Shown piece by piece: positions 20,148 to 29,630 of a stretch of DNA of 64,000 nt. The translations under genes were made by a program, and so were the position numbers. Source of the DNA: a bacterium. Its GTDB lineage: Bacteria; Orphanbacterota; Orphanbacteria; Orphanbacterales; Orphanbacteraceae. How positions within the stretch are numbered: position 1 is the stretch's first letter; every line of letters begins with the position of its first letter. The stretch is from NCBI GenBank assembly GCA_025782575.1, contig JALGYY010000004.1, positions 62,001 to 126,000 on the forward strand, written 5' to 3'. The notes under the pieces were generated by a model. That model was not told the DNA's origin. It saw nothing but the letters and a program-made list of their open reading frames with translations, and did no database searches.

Positions 20148-21305
20148 ATGAATCGCCTGATCCTTGTCACTGTCATCTTGAGCGCGGCTGTCTTCGCTTC
20201 ACCGTCGATGAGTACTCCCGAGAGCCGCCCTCTCGTTTCAGGCGGAATCTACGACAAACCATTCATTACGAATGTTCGCGGAGGAGTGCGGATCGGCGGC
20301 TATGTCGACGCCCAGTTCCGCTACGAAAGAGAAGAGGGCGTCCTTGATGAAGCGACGTTCGGCCTCGAAAGGATCAATCTGTTTACCTATACTCCTGTAT
20401 CGGATCGCGTTCGCGTCGCGGCAGAACTGGAGTTTGAAGAGGGGGGCGAGGAGATCAAAATCGAACTCGCCATCATCGATTTTGAAATCCACCATGCCCT
20501 CACGTTCCGCGGCGGGATCATCCTGTCGCCACTCGGCCGCTTCAATCTCGCTCACGACAGCCCTGCCAATGAGCTGACCGATCGGCCGCTCGTGAGCACC
20601 CAGATCATTCCGGCCACACTTTCCGAGCCTGGAATGGGCTTTTACGGCGCGTTCTATCCTTCGTCGGGAAGTCGAGTCACATACGAAGCCTACGCAACCA
20701 ACGGTTTCCACGCCGGAATCATAGAGGACAGCCCTGACGGTACACGCTTTACAGCCGGTAAAGGTAACTGGGAGGATAACAATGCCCGTCCATCATTTGT
20801 GTCACGCATCGGAGTAAGCCCCATGCCTATGGCTGAATTCGGAATCTCGATTCACACGGGCCCTTACAACGAGTTCGAAGTCGAAGGCCTCGAGGTCGAC
20901 GCCAAGAGAAATGCTACACTTTTCGCGTTGGACACGGAAATCGACTGGCGATATTTTCGATTGACCGGCGAATATGCCAGAGGGGATATTGATGTTCCCG
21001 TGGAGTCCGCGGTCTTTCAGGAGAATCAGCAGGGCTTTTATGCCGAACTCTCCGGCAAATTCGCAGCTGGTCTCTTTTCCGCACTCCCCGGTTCATACTT
21101 CAGCGGAGTAGGACGATTTGACTTTGTCGACTTTGATTCGGATACTGATGGCGACAGCCACCGTCGTTTGACCGTTGGAATCAACTTCCGGCCGGCCGGC
21201 GACACCGTGTTCAAGCTCGACTGGCAGAGGAATTGGTCAAGAGACGCTTTTAATATCGAGGGAAACAGCGCGGCCGTTCTATTCAGCACCGCTTCCTATT
21301 TCTAA
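20148..21305 (+). CDS. Porin-like outer-membrane beta-barrel protein
   Basis: Signal peptide; 'GGVRIGGYVDAQFRYEREEG'; alternating amphipathic strands. Confidence 0.7.
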   Translation: MNRLILVTVILSAAVFASPSMSTPESRPLVSGGIYDKPFITNVRGGVRIGGYVDAQFRYEREEGVLDEATFGLERINLFTYTPVSDRVRVAAELEFEEGGEEIKIELAIIDFEIHHALTFRGGIILSPLGRFNLAHDSPANELTDRPLVSTQIIPATLSEPGMGFYGAFYPSSGSRVTYEAYATNGFHAGIIEDSPDGTRFTAGKGNWEDNNARPSFVSRIGVSPMPMAEFGISIHTGPYNEFEVEGLEVDAKRNATLFALDTEIDWRYFRLTGEYARGDIDVPVESAVFQENQQGFYAELSGKFAAGLFSALPGSYFSGVGRFDFVDFDSDTDGDSHRRLTVGINFRPAGDTVFKLDWQRNWSRDAFNIEGNSAAVLFSTASYF

Positions 21306-21341
21306 TGAGCGGAAGACTATTTTTCTAACGGGGATACTGCC

Positions 21342-22004
21342 TTGGGATCGGCCATAGAAGACTATCTCAAAACAATCTACAAGCTATCCCTCAAGCATGA
21401 CCGCGTGATGCCGAAACTCGTCGCGGAACGGCAGGGGGTCACCCTGGCTGCTGTGAGCAAGATGGTAAAACGTCTCGTGAAACAGAACCTGGTTCGCTAC
21501 GATCGATCCGACGGCCTGCAGCTCTCGCCACCCGGCCGGCAGGTGGCACTCGAGATCATTCGGCACCATCGCCTGATCGAGCTGTATCTCCATGAGGCGC
21601 TCGGGTATTCCTGGGACCGTGTAGATGAGGAGGCCGAAAGGCTCGAGCACGTCATCTCTGAGGAGTTTGAGGATAAGATCGACAAGTTACTAGGCTATCC
21701 TACACATGATCCGCACGGCGCCCCGATCCCGACGAAGGATGGCCGGATCGAAAATGATCGACATCCCTCCCTCGGCAGCCTGGCTCCCGGCCAATCGTCT
21801 GTGGTTCGCCGAGTCAATGACGGGGATCCCGAAATGCTCCGTTATCTCGCAGGGTGCGGGCTTTTTCCGGGAGAGAAAGTACAGGTGATTGCGATCGAGC
21901 CATACGGCGGGCCGATTCATCTTCTCGTTTCCGGAAAAGAACACTTCATCGGGAGGGAGCTTGCGGAAAACGTTTTTGTCGAAGAGTTTGCTGAGAAGGC
22001 TTAG
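21342..22004 (+). CDS. DtxR-family metal-dependent regulator with FeoA-like C-terminal domain
   Basis: 'IEDYLKTIYKLSLKHDRVMPKLVAERQGVTLAAVSKMVKRLVKQNLV...HRLIELYLHEALGYSWDRVDEEAERLEHVIS'; FeoA-like tail. Confidence 0.9.
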   Translation: MGSAIEDYLKTIYKLSLKHDRVMPKLVAERQGVTLAAVSKMVKRLVKQNLVRYDRSDGLQLSPPGRQVALEIIRHHRLIELYLHEALGYSWDRVDEEAERLEHVISEEFEDKIDKLLGYPTHDPHGAPIPTKDGRIENDRHPSLGSLAPGQSSVVRRVNDGDPEMLRYLAGCGLFPGEKVQVIAIEPYGGPIHLLVSGKEHFIGRELAENVFVEEFAEKA

Positions 22005-22028
22005 AAAGCTTACGCCCGGCAATGAGCC

Positions 22029-22775
22029 CTACCGATACTCCGGGTTCGGGAAATCCGATCGACACCCCGCATCCCACTCGGACCTTTGATTCCCATGCGC
22101 CGGAATCCCGCCGGCGTCTTTGATCATCCGCGCCATGTGCATCAGATTCCAGCTCATGAAAGTGGTGTTCCGGTTCGTGAATTCGTTCTGCGGTCCGCCT
22201 GAACCCTCGTCAAGATAAGACGGGCCGGGGCCTGCCTCGCCAAGCCACGCAGCGTCGGCTTGCGGCGGAATGACGTAGCCGAGATGCTGCAGCGAATAGA
22301 GAATGTTCATCGCGCAATGTTTTGCTCCATCCTCGTTGCCCGTGATCAGACATCCTCCCACACGACCATAGTAAGCATACTGTCCAGCATCGTTCAGATC
22401 ACCCGAGCTCGAGTAAAGACGTTCAACGACTTTGGTGCAGATTGAGGACCTTTCCCCCAGCCAGATCGGTGTTGTAAGAACCAGTATGTCAGCCTCCTTG
22501 ACCATGGGATAGATGTCGATCCATTCGTCCTTGGCCCAACCCTGCTCCCTCATGTCGGGGTATACACCGTAAGCAATATCATGATCCACAGGTCGCAGCA
22601 CATTAACCGACACACCGTTCTTTTCCATGATCGCCTTCGCGATGTCGATGAGCCCCTCGGTGTGGGACACTTCCGGAGACCGCTTCAGCGTGCAATTGAG
22701 GAACAGTGCCTTCAGATCGGAAAAGTCCCACTTGCTCGAGGCGCACTGCTCCAATTGCTTTTTATTTAGACTCAT
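22029..22775 (-). CDS. Flavodoxin-fold NAD(P)H-dependent FMN reductase
   Basis: 'KALFLNCTLKRSPEVSHTEGLIDIAKAIMEKNGV', 'ADILVLTTPIWLGERSS'. Confidence 0.8.
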   Translation of the reverse strand: MSLNKKQLEQCASSKWDFSDLKALFLNCTLKRSPEVSHTEGLIDIAKAIMEKNGVSVNVLRPVDHDIAYGVYPDMREQGWAKDEWIDIYPMVKEADILVLTTPIWLGERSSICTKVVERLYSSSGDLNDAGQYAYYGRVGGCLITGNEDGAKHCAMNILYSLQHLGYVIPPQADAAWLGEAGPGPSYLDEGSGGPQNEFTNRNTTFMSWNLMHMARMIKDAGGIPAHGNQRSEWDAGCRSDFPNPEYR

Positions 22776-22902
22776 ATCGATCTCCCTAAAGTTTGATACC
22801 GGAATCGATTGTGGCAGATACTACACCAATTCAACTGAATCCGGATGACGGTTATTAGAGCGATTGATTAAGTACGAGATCGGCTTCTGTCGCGGTGCGC
22901 GG

Positions 22903-24069
22903 TCAGTCGGCCGATTCGGGTGAGTCGGGGGACTCGAATCCTGTCTGGTGGTTGTAAACGCGATCATCGTCGTGACAGTCAGAGCAGATCGCCGGGGATC
23001 CGAATCCGTCGGTGTGGCAATCGACGCAGTCGGCCTCCACATGAGTTTCGTCCAGTCTCACTCCCGTATCACTGTGATTGAACTTCCCTTCGGCCCAGCC
23101 GTCAGGATGACAAGCCGCGCATCGGGGGTCCGGCTTGGTCAGACCGTTGTTCTGCCTGGCGTGACAGGTCGTACAGCCGACAGACGCGTGATAACTCTTC
23201 AGCAACCAACCGGTATCGGCATGATCAAATCTGTCGTCATGCGCCCGGCCATGGCAATACTCGCAGTTGTTATCGTCATGGCACCGGTAGCAGGTGTCGT
23301 GCAGGTCGATTTTATCCGGGTCGCCCATCGGGTGCGACGCTTCGGCGTGGACGTGGCAGCTCGAGCAATTCTGATGCATGTGACACAGCGAACACTCGGC
23401 GCCGTACAGCTTGACATGGGCGCTATGGTGAAACGGAACTTCGTCCCCCTCTTCGTATTCGGTCTTCATGACGATCAGATCCGAAATCTCGATCGGAGTA
23501 TGATGTATCTCGGTGGTGAACGTGGTCGCGCTACCATGAAGCGCCCCGCCCGCCTTTTTCGCGTGGCAGATCTCGCATTCAGTCGAACTGTCCCATTCCA
23601 CATGACAACCGAGGCACTGACGGTGATATGCGCCTTTCAAACCGGGCTGAGCAATGTCGCTCAGCAGAACCGAACCGGGATGGCACTCGCGGCACTCAGG
23701 ATGGGGACGGTCGGGAGGCGTGAAATGGTGGCAGGTCGGACATCCGCCATCCATCTCCGTCATGGTCGCATGTGCACGGTGGTTGAATCGCACCGGAACG
23801 TACAGGTCTTCCAGTTGATCGAGGATGATGACGTCCGGGCCAAGCTCGGGGGAGAGCTTCGCCGCGGCGACATCACGGGGGCAGGACTGGTCTTTCAGGC
23901 AGGGCTCGTCATACGTGGGTTGTTCGCATACATGGCAATGCTCGCAGTCCACTTCCTTGACCGCCTCGCCTTTCAACGGTGGCATCGGTCCATCGAACGG
24001 ATCCCCTGCCGCAACGAATCCCGCAGTCAGAAAGAAGGCGACAACCAAGGAAAACAATAGGGATCTCAT
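22903..24069 (-). CDS. Multiheme c-type cytochrome (13 CxxCH)
   Basis: Signal peptide; 13 CxxCH motifs counted by eye. Confidence 0.9.
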   Translation of the reverse strand: MRSLLFSLVVAFFLTAGFVAAGDPFDGPMPPLKGEAVKEVDCEHCHVCEQPTYDEPCLKDQSCPRDVAAAKLSPELGPDVIILDQLEDLYVPVRFNHRAHATMTEMDGGCPTCHHFTPPDRPHPECRECHPGSVLLSDIAQPGLKGAYHRQCLGCHVEWDSSTECEICHAKKAGGALHGSATTFTTEIHHTPIEISDLIVMKTEYEEGDEVPFHHSAHVKLYGAECSLCHMHQNCSSCHVHAEASHPMGDPDKIDLHDTCYRCHDDNNCEYCHGRAHDDRFDHADTGWLLKSYHASVGCTTCHARQNNGLTKPDPRCAACHPDGWAEGKFNHSDTGVRLDETHVEADCVDCHTDGFGSPAICSDCHDDDRVYNHQTGFESPDSPESAD

Positions 24070-25346
24070 TGGTTTCGCCTGCCCGCCAGGGCCGCTATTT
24101 TTATCGGGGGCCCCTTTTGGGTGTCTCTCCGCCCATCAATCGCACGATCAGCCTCGGTTTCGACGGCGAGAACCGGGAACACCATGACCATCACTCGGTA
24201 CATGAGAATCAGTGTCGCAATGAGACCCGCGGTCACGGCAATTTCACCGATAGCAGGAAAGTATCGTTCCGTGGCATACACCGGGGTATAAGCCGTGATA
24301 AAGACATTGATACGATTCAGAACCACGCCAAGGACGACCATGAGGGCTGACGCCAGCAAGCCGGGAACCGAATGGCGGATCTTCGGAGACATCAGCATGA
24401 CCGCCGGGACGACGACCCCGCCGATAATCTCCAGCAGATACATGAACGCCTCAAGACTGGGCTGCAAGAGCCAGGGCAATGTTCCTCGGATGATCATGTC
24501 GCCGAGCTTGAACGAGAAGTAGACGAACAGCATCACCGAAACGGCCTTCCCCATCGATGACAGAAGATGCATCTCGGGCTTCCGCCCGAAAGAGCGTGAC
24601 GCCCAGATCGACTCGAGGATCACCATCGGAAAGCCGACGGTAATGGCCGACAGCAGAAAGAGAAGTGGCAGGACCGGTGTGTGCCAGAGCGGGTGCATCT
24701 TATAGGGAACGATCACCATCAACGCGCCGAGAGAAGACTGATGCAGGCAGGAGAGCAGCACTCCGGCGACAATAAAGAGCGCCATGACCCGGCTGAGAGT
24801 GCGATCAAAAAGCCGTAGCAGAAACTCGATCAGGCCGTTGAGAGATCCAAGCAAACCGGGCAATCCGACACGGCCCATGAAGCGCTCCACCGCGATCGGC
24901 AGAAACTCGATGTAGAGCACGGTCAGGTAGATCATCACGCAGATGCCGACTTCGAAGAGAACGGAGTGCCCCGACCACATGGATGGCATGATGGGGTGCC
25001 AGATGTTGTAGAAACGTCCGAGATCCACCATGAGTCCCAAAGCGACAAAGGTGTAGCCCAGCAAGGCTGTCAGAAGTGCCGGCCTGACGAGGGCCGCGTA
25101 GCGGTGACGGTGGAAGATGTGGGCTAACGCGGCAGTCGTGAACCCGCCGGCCGCCAGGGCAACGCCCGAAGCGACGTCGATCGCGATCCAGATGCCCCAC
25201 GGATACTGGTCGTTCAGATTACTGATCGCGCCGATGCCGTACAGGAATCGTTTGGCTGCGAAGAAAGCTCCGAACAGCGCAATAGCCAGCAGGACATAGA
25301 CACCTCGCGTAAAGAACTTGTGACGGATCGGTGCAGCCTCTATCAC
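24066..25346 (-). CDS. NrfD/HybB/DsrP-like quinone-interacting membrane protein
   Basis: Polytopic; 'NDQYPWGIWIAIDVASGVALAAGGFTTAALAHIF'; 4-bp overlaps with neighbours. Confidence 0.9.
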   Translation of the reverse strand: MIEAAPIRHKFFTRGVYVLLAIALFGAFFAAKRFLYGIGAISNLNDQYPWGIWIAIDVASGVALAAGGFTTAALAHIFHRHRYAALVRPALLTALLGYTFVALGLMVDLGRFYNIWHPIMPSMWSGHSVLFEVGICVMIYLTVLYIEFLPIAVERFMGRVGLPGLLGSLNGLIEFLLRLFDRTLSRVMALFIVAGVLLSCLHQSSLGALMVIVPYKMHPLWHTPVLPLLFLLSAITVGFPMVILESIWASRSFGRKPEMHLLSSMGKAVSVMLFVYFSFKLGDMIIRGTLPWLLQPSLEAFMYLLEIIGGVVVPAVMLMSPKIRHSVPGLLASALMVVLGVVLNRINVFITAYTPVYATERYFPAIGEIAVTAGLIATLILMYRVMVMVFPVLAVETEADRAIDGRRDTQKGPPIKIAALAGRRNQ

Positions 25347-26272
25347 GATGCTGTCCCTCCCTCGTCACCCCCACCGTATGCGTCGACGGTGTCTGACTTC
25401 TCGGCATCGTCGCTATTCCCATGTTCCCGGGTGAGCCACATGATCTGACAGAGAAACGCGAAGAGTGCAATCGGGGGGATGAAGTTCTTGAAGATGCTGT
25501 GCTGGATCGTCTCAGTGACGCATGGGACGGCGTCAGTACCCAAGTCAGGAAATCCCAGCTCGGTCATCGGCACGCTCGACAGGTAGAGCCAGGACGTGCC
25601 GCCCACTTCGTGCTCGCCGTACACGTGATCGACATAGCGATCAGGGTTACGTTCGATCTTCCGATGGGCGAGCTCGATCAGCTCTTCTCGTTTTCCGTAG
25701 GTCAGGCACTCCACCGGGCAGATCGACACACAGGCGGGTGCCTTTCCCTCATCCAGCCGCTCGATGCAAAAGGTGCACTTGCGAACCTGCGGGGTGAAAG
25801 CATTGTCATACTCGTAGGCCGGAATCTGAAAGGGACAGGCGAGGATGCAATAGCGACAGCCCAGGCAACGTGACAGGTCGTAGGCGACCACACCGTCAGA
25901 ACGCTTTTTGAAAGCCGATACGATGCAGGCTGAAACGCACGCCGGATCCTCGCAATGCATGCATTGGGTCTTGGCCCAGATCGCCTCGCCATTGGGCTTG
26001 AACTCGTTTACTACGGTGTAGTGGGAAGCGTCCGGCCTTCGATAACTGTCAAATGCCGCCTTGCTCTCAAATGAAGAGAGCTCCTCCTCCGGTAGGTTGT
26101 TCGACCGGTTGCAAGCCCATTCGCACTTGCGGCACCCGATGCAGACCGTTGTATCGACCAGCACGCCGACGCCGTCGGCCAAGGGGCCATGGGGGTGGGA
26201 CGCAGCCGCCTTGCCCGGGACGAGGGCCAGTCCCATACTCCCCAGGAGTTTTGTGAACTCTCTGCGATCCAT
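25343..26272 (-). CDS. HybA/DsrO-like 4Fe-4S ferredoxin subunit, Tat signal
   Basis: MDRREFTKLLGSMGLALVPG; multiple CxxCxxC clusters (CIGCRKCEWAC, CEDPACVSAC, CLGCRYCILAC, CTFC). Confidence 0.92.
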   Translation of the reverse strand: MDRREFTKLLGSMGLALVPGKAAASHPHGPLADGVGVLVDTTVCIGCRKCEWACNRSNNLPEEELSSFESKAAFDSYRRPDASHYTVVNEFKPNGEAIWAKTQCMHCEDPACVSACIVSAFKKRSDGVVAYDLSRCLGCRYCILACPFQIPAYEYDNAFTPQVRKCTFCIERLDEGKAPACVSICPVECLTYGKREELIELAHRKIERNPDRYVDHVYGEHEVGGTSWLYLSSVPMTELGFPDLGTDAVPCVTETIQHSIFKNFIPPIALFAFLCQIMWLTREHGNSDDAEKSDTVDAYGGGDEGGTAS

Positions 26273-26483
26273 GAGATGCGAACTCCGTTCAAACCGGTTC
26301 CTGGCGACGCCGATTTAATCGTCGTGCCACGACCGGCTTTTCACATCACAATGTCAGCAGGAAGGTCCCTCGGGGCAAGGGGAAAATCACGAAATCGTCG
26401 GGGGGATCCCGCTGAATCAGACGTCCCTTTTCGATGTCTTTCGCGAGAAGGCCGCGCCCATCGTGACGCCGAGCGCCCGGCCT

Positions 26484-27602
26484 CTATCTGACGGGGTTGT
26501 CCTTCTCGTCGAAGTAGCCTGTCTTTCCTTCTGTTTTTCTCTTTCCGTCTCTCTTGTCAATCGTCATCTGCCCGACGCTGATATAGCCCCGCTTCCGGAT
26601 CTCTTCGGGAATCGTAACCGTTTCCAACTGGTGGCCCCTGCCCGCTTGCCAGAGCTCCTGGCCCTCGGAGACAATATCCAGTTCTTTCAGTTCAAGCTCT
26701 ATCTTTTGAGGAGAAACCTTGACAACCAGATAGTTCACCTTCGGGTTGTACCCGAACAGACCGCCATGAACCACCTGCTGCAAGCCATCTCTCTCTGTAC
26801 AGGTGATCGCGTGTGATTCGCCACATAAATAAAGGTCGACATCGTGCTTGACCATGCTCTTCCAGAAGAGGGAATAGCGCCCCAATTCCAGCATGAGGCC
26901 ACTGGAACTCCGCTTTCGCACCGGGCCCAGAACCGGCGTGTGTCCCATGACAATGATATTGTCGACAGAGCGATGTGCATCGAGTGTCTCTTCAAACCAC
27001 TTCAGCTGCTCTCCCATGACTTGCATCACGATCTCGCCCTGTGGCCCCTTACCCTTCTCAAACACATCCACGGAAACAAACAGCGTGTTCTTGTGCAGGA
27101 AATAGAACGCTGTTCCTTTCATGTGTTCAGGGCCATTCCGGGGCATCTTCATGTAGTCCCGGAAGGCCTTCTTGAATGACGGGACGAACCGGGCCCGTCT
27201 CGGCCGCCACGGATTGTCACCAATTTCATGGTCCCCGATGGCCGCGTAGAATTTCAGCCCGTGAGCATTCATCCTCTCGATCCAATCCGGGTAGTAAATC
27301 GCGGCATATTTCTCGATCTTCTCTTCGGATCGCCAGTGCCCCATCACGAGATCGCCAAGAACCAGAAGAAAATCGGGATTTTCCGCCTTGACCGCATTGA
27401 GAACATAGTCGAGCGTCTCTTCCCAGCCGGGCTGTGGGAATGTTGTGTCGATGTTGAGAAAATCGGGCATGCTGACGAAGGTCCACGTATCAGATGCCGT
27501 TGGATCTGCAGGCGGGAGTTCCGTCATGTTCGTGCACGACAGAAGCAGGCAGGACAAGCCGATAACCGAGGCAACCAGGCCTGCTGTGAATAGTCTGATC
27601 AC
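26484..27602 (-). CDS. Metallophosphoesterase lipoprotein
   Basis: Lipobox-like LLLSC; 'LLVLGDLVMGHW', 'AAIGDHEIG', 'VMGHTPVLG'. Confidence 0.85.
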   Translation of the reverse strand: MIRLFTAGLVASVIGLSCLLLSCTNMTELPPADPTASDTWTFVSMPDFLNIDTTFPQPGWEETLDYVLNAVKAENPDFLLVLGDLVMGHWRSEEKIEKYAAIYYPDWIERMNAHGLKFYAAIGDHEIGDNPWRPRRARFVPSFKKAFRDYMKMPRNGPEHMKGTAFYFLHKNTLFVSVDVFEKGKGPQGEIVMQVMGEQLKWFEETLDAHRSVDNIIVMGHTPVLGPVRKRSSSGLMLELGRYSLFWKSMVKHDVDLYLCGESHAITCTERDGLQQVVHGGLFGYNPKVNYLVVKVSPQKIELELKELDIVSEGQELWQAGRGHQLETVTIPEEIRKRGYISVGQMTIDKRDGKRKTEGKTGYFDEKDNPVR

Positions 27603-27631
27603 TTGTTCTCCGATCCTTTCCAGCGGCCCGC

Positions 27632-28093
27632 TTATTCGAAGTGCTCCCGGTACGCGTCGAAAATCATGACGATCTCATTCTTCGTGGTCCGGAGTTCATC
27701 CATGTCGGTCTTGCTCTTCAAGTCCTCCACCCTCGGAAAGAGCGCCGCGAGAAAAACGTGCAGCTGATCGTGGGCCGGCCCGGACATGGTGCATCCCCGT
27801 ACAAGCAGACCAAGCTCAGAGTCGAAGGCCTTTCCAAGGGAACTCGCATCTTCTACCCCCTTGAAGGGTGCCGACTCTTCGAGCAGAAGAGCCATTCGCT
27901 CAGCGGAACCACGGGTGTGACTATCCACTTCCCACTTCTGCCCGTCGTTCAGTTCCAACGGCAGATTGAACTCCTGGCTCCCCACGCCCGGCTTTTGTTC
28001 CACGACGGCATTGTCATTCCCGCCAGATCCACAACCCCCGAAGAGCAACAGGCTGCCGCCCAGCACGATTGCCGTTACGATTCGATTCATCAT
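27632..28093 (-). CDS. Putative lipoprotein, unknown function
   Basis: MMNRIVTAIVLGGSLLLFGGCGSGG lipoprotein signal. Confidence 0.6.
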   Translation of the reverse strand: MMNRIVTAIVLGGSLLLFGGCGSGGNDNAVVEQKPGVGSQEFNLPLELNDGQKWEVDSHTRGSAERMALLLEESAPFKGVEDASSLGKAFDSELGLLVRGCTMSGPAHDQLHVFLAALFPRVEDLKSKTDMDELRTTKNEIVMIFDAYREHFE

Positions 28094-28128
28094 CTTCTTT
28101 TTTCCTTTCGATTCCACGTATCTCATAC

Positions 28129-28662
28129 CTACTTGCTATCGTCTTCATTTTCATGGGCTGAACCCCTCGAGTGCGTATCCTTCCTGTCCGCGAGTTGTCT
28201 CAACTCGGTCAGAACGGCCTGGGCCGCGTGATAGAGATCCCGCGTCGGATCTGAACCACCTTTGATCGCCGGCTCATCTCCCATACAGCGACGGACTCCG
28301 TCATACGTCAAGATATAGAAATAGACCTGGCTGGTTTCAGGGTAAGGATAGTCGGAAACCGCCTGGCTGGAATCAACATGCTGCCCGGCCAGCCTGACGT
28401 AATGATCCGTGGCCTCTCGCACAGATTCGTCACCCCCTCCAACCACGCCGAATGTTGATGTCGAGTAAAGGTTCGCCGTACCATCCCGCAGGGCCATGAC
28501 AGTGACAACAACTCCACCGACATCCCAGTCCATCAGGATTCCGTATGCCGATGGGAAGGCCGCGTCCCGTGTGAACCCAAGCTCACCCGGAGGGGTAGTC
28601 AGGACCAGTTGACGAAGAGCCTCGCCTTGCGTCTCTTTCATTGCTGATATTTCTCGGGGCAT
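28129..28662 (-). CDS. Hypothetical protein
   Basis: Intact ORF on the same strand as its neighbours. Confidence 0.5.
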   Translation of the reverse strand: MPREISAMKETQGEALRQLVLTTPPGELGFTRDAAFPSAYGILMDWDVGGVVVTVMALRDGTANLYSTSTFGVVGGGDESVREATDHYVRLAGQHVDSSQAVSDYPYPETSQVYFYILTYDGVRRCMGDEPAIKGGSDPTRDLYHAAQAVLTELRQLADRKDTHSRGSAHENEDDSK

Positions 28663-28682
28663 AGAGGACTCCTGGCCGGTTG

Positions 28683-29150
28683 TCAGCCGGAATCGGTTGC
28701 GTGGTCGCGGCGAATGGATTGAATTGCGTCGTCCAGCTTCTCCAGAAAGCGGGATCGATCGCGCTTCTGCAGTGGCGGAGGTCCTCCCGTGATCTCTCCT
28801 GCGTCACGAAGCTCTGACAGCAGATCCCGAGTCGCGACAGCTTCGCCGATATTTTCATTCGTGAACATCTTTCCCGTCGAACCGATTACACGCGTCCCTT
28901 CTTTCAGACAGCGACTTGCAAGCGGAACGTCTGCGGTGACCACGATGTCGTTCAATTGCACATGCTCTACGATCCAGTCATCGGCCTCATCGAATCCATC
29001 GCCTACGACTTCCAGTTTGAGCCAGCTCTCGCCCGGGATTCGCATCCAGGAGTTGGCCACTAATGTGACTTCGAGACCGTATCGAACGGCAACACGGTAC
29101 ACTTCCTTTTTGACGGGGCAGGCGTCGGCATCGACAAAGATATGAAGCAA
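28683..29150 (-). CDS. YaiI/YqxD family protein (DUF188)
   Basis: 'IFVDADACPVKKEVYRVA', 'DIVVTADVPLASRCL', 'FLEKLDDAI'. Confidence 0.9.
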   Translation of the reverse strand: MLHIFVDADACPVKKEVYRVAVRYGLEVTLVANSWMRIPGESWLKLEVVGDGFDEADDWIVEHVQLNDIVVTADVPLASRCLKEGTRVIGSTGKMFTNENIGEAVATRDLLSELRDAGEITGGPPPLQKRDRSRFLEKLDDAIQSIRRDHATDSG

Positions 29151-29169
29151 TGGATCGTCCTCTCGATCG

Positions 29170-29562
29170 CTACGAACCCGGCAGATTCACAACGATCATC
29201 TCTACTTGCGAAGATTGGCACGCGGCGGCCAGCAGATCATGATATGGCCTCAACTCTACGCTGATCCGGATGTCCTTCGTGAAATACTCAACACGATCGA
29301 CACCGAACCAGAGCAGTTGATGCGCCACGAGACCGGTCATCGGGGTGATGTCTTCCGGCAGGAGAAGCTTGTCGTAGAATCGAATGGGAGTCTCCGGGCG
29401 GATGAGCCCCAACAGGCCGGATAGTATGAGCATGGGGCGCTTCTCTGTCCCGGCCTTCCGCCACACGCTTTTGATTCGCCTGGAACGATACCGCTCGATC
29501 GCGGGAAGCGGGGCGCTGTCGCCCCTTTTTTCCCTGCAGCAATAAGTAACGAATGTATTCAC
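29170..29562 (-). CDS. DUF6884-like protein
   Basis: 'YCCREKRGDSAPLPAIERYRSRRI...MLILSGLLGLIRPETPIRFYDKLL' resembles DUF6884/YaaA-like proteins. Confidence 0.5.
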   Translation of the reverse strand: MNTFVTYCCREKRGDSAPLPAIERYRSRRIKSVWRKAGTEKRPMLILSGLLGLIRPETPIRFYDKLLLPEDITPMTGLVAHQLLWFGVDRVEYFTKDIRISVELRPYHDLLAAACQSSQVEMIVVNLPGS

Positions 29563-29630
29563 TGGAGTCTCTCTGATCCTGTCGGGCGTTCTCCTGGACC
29601 GACTATTGGATCAGTGACATGACGCGCGCC

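Noticed and set aside
22948-24060. 370-aa plus-strand ORF opposite the multiheme cytochrome
   Set aside because: Antisense to a well-supported 13-heme cytochrome; composition is explained by the complementary codon pattern.
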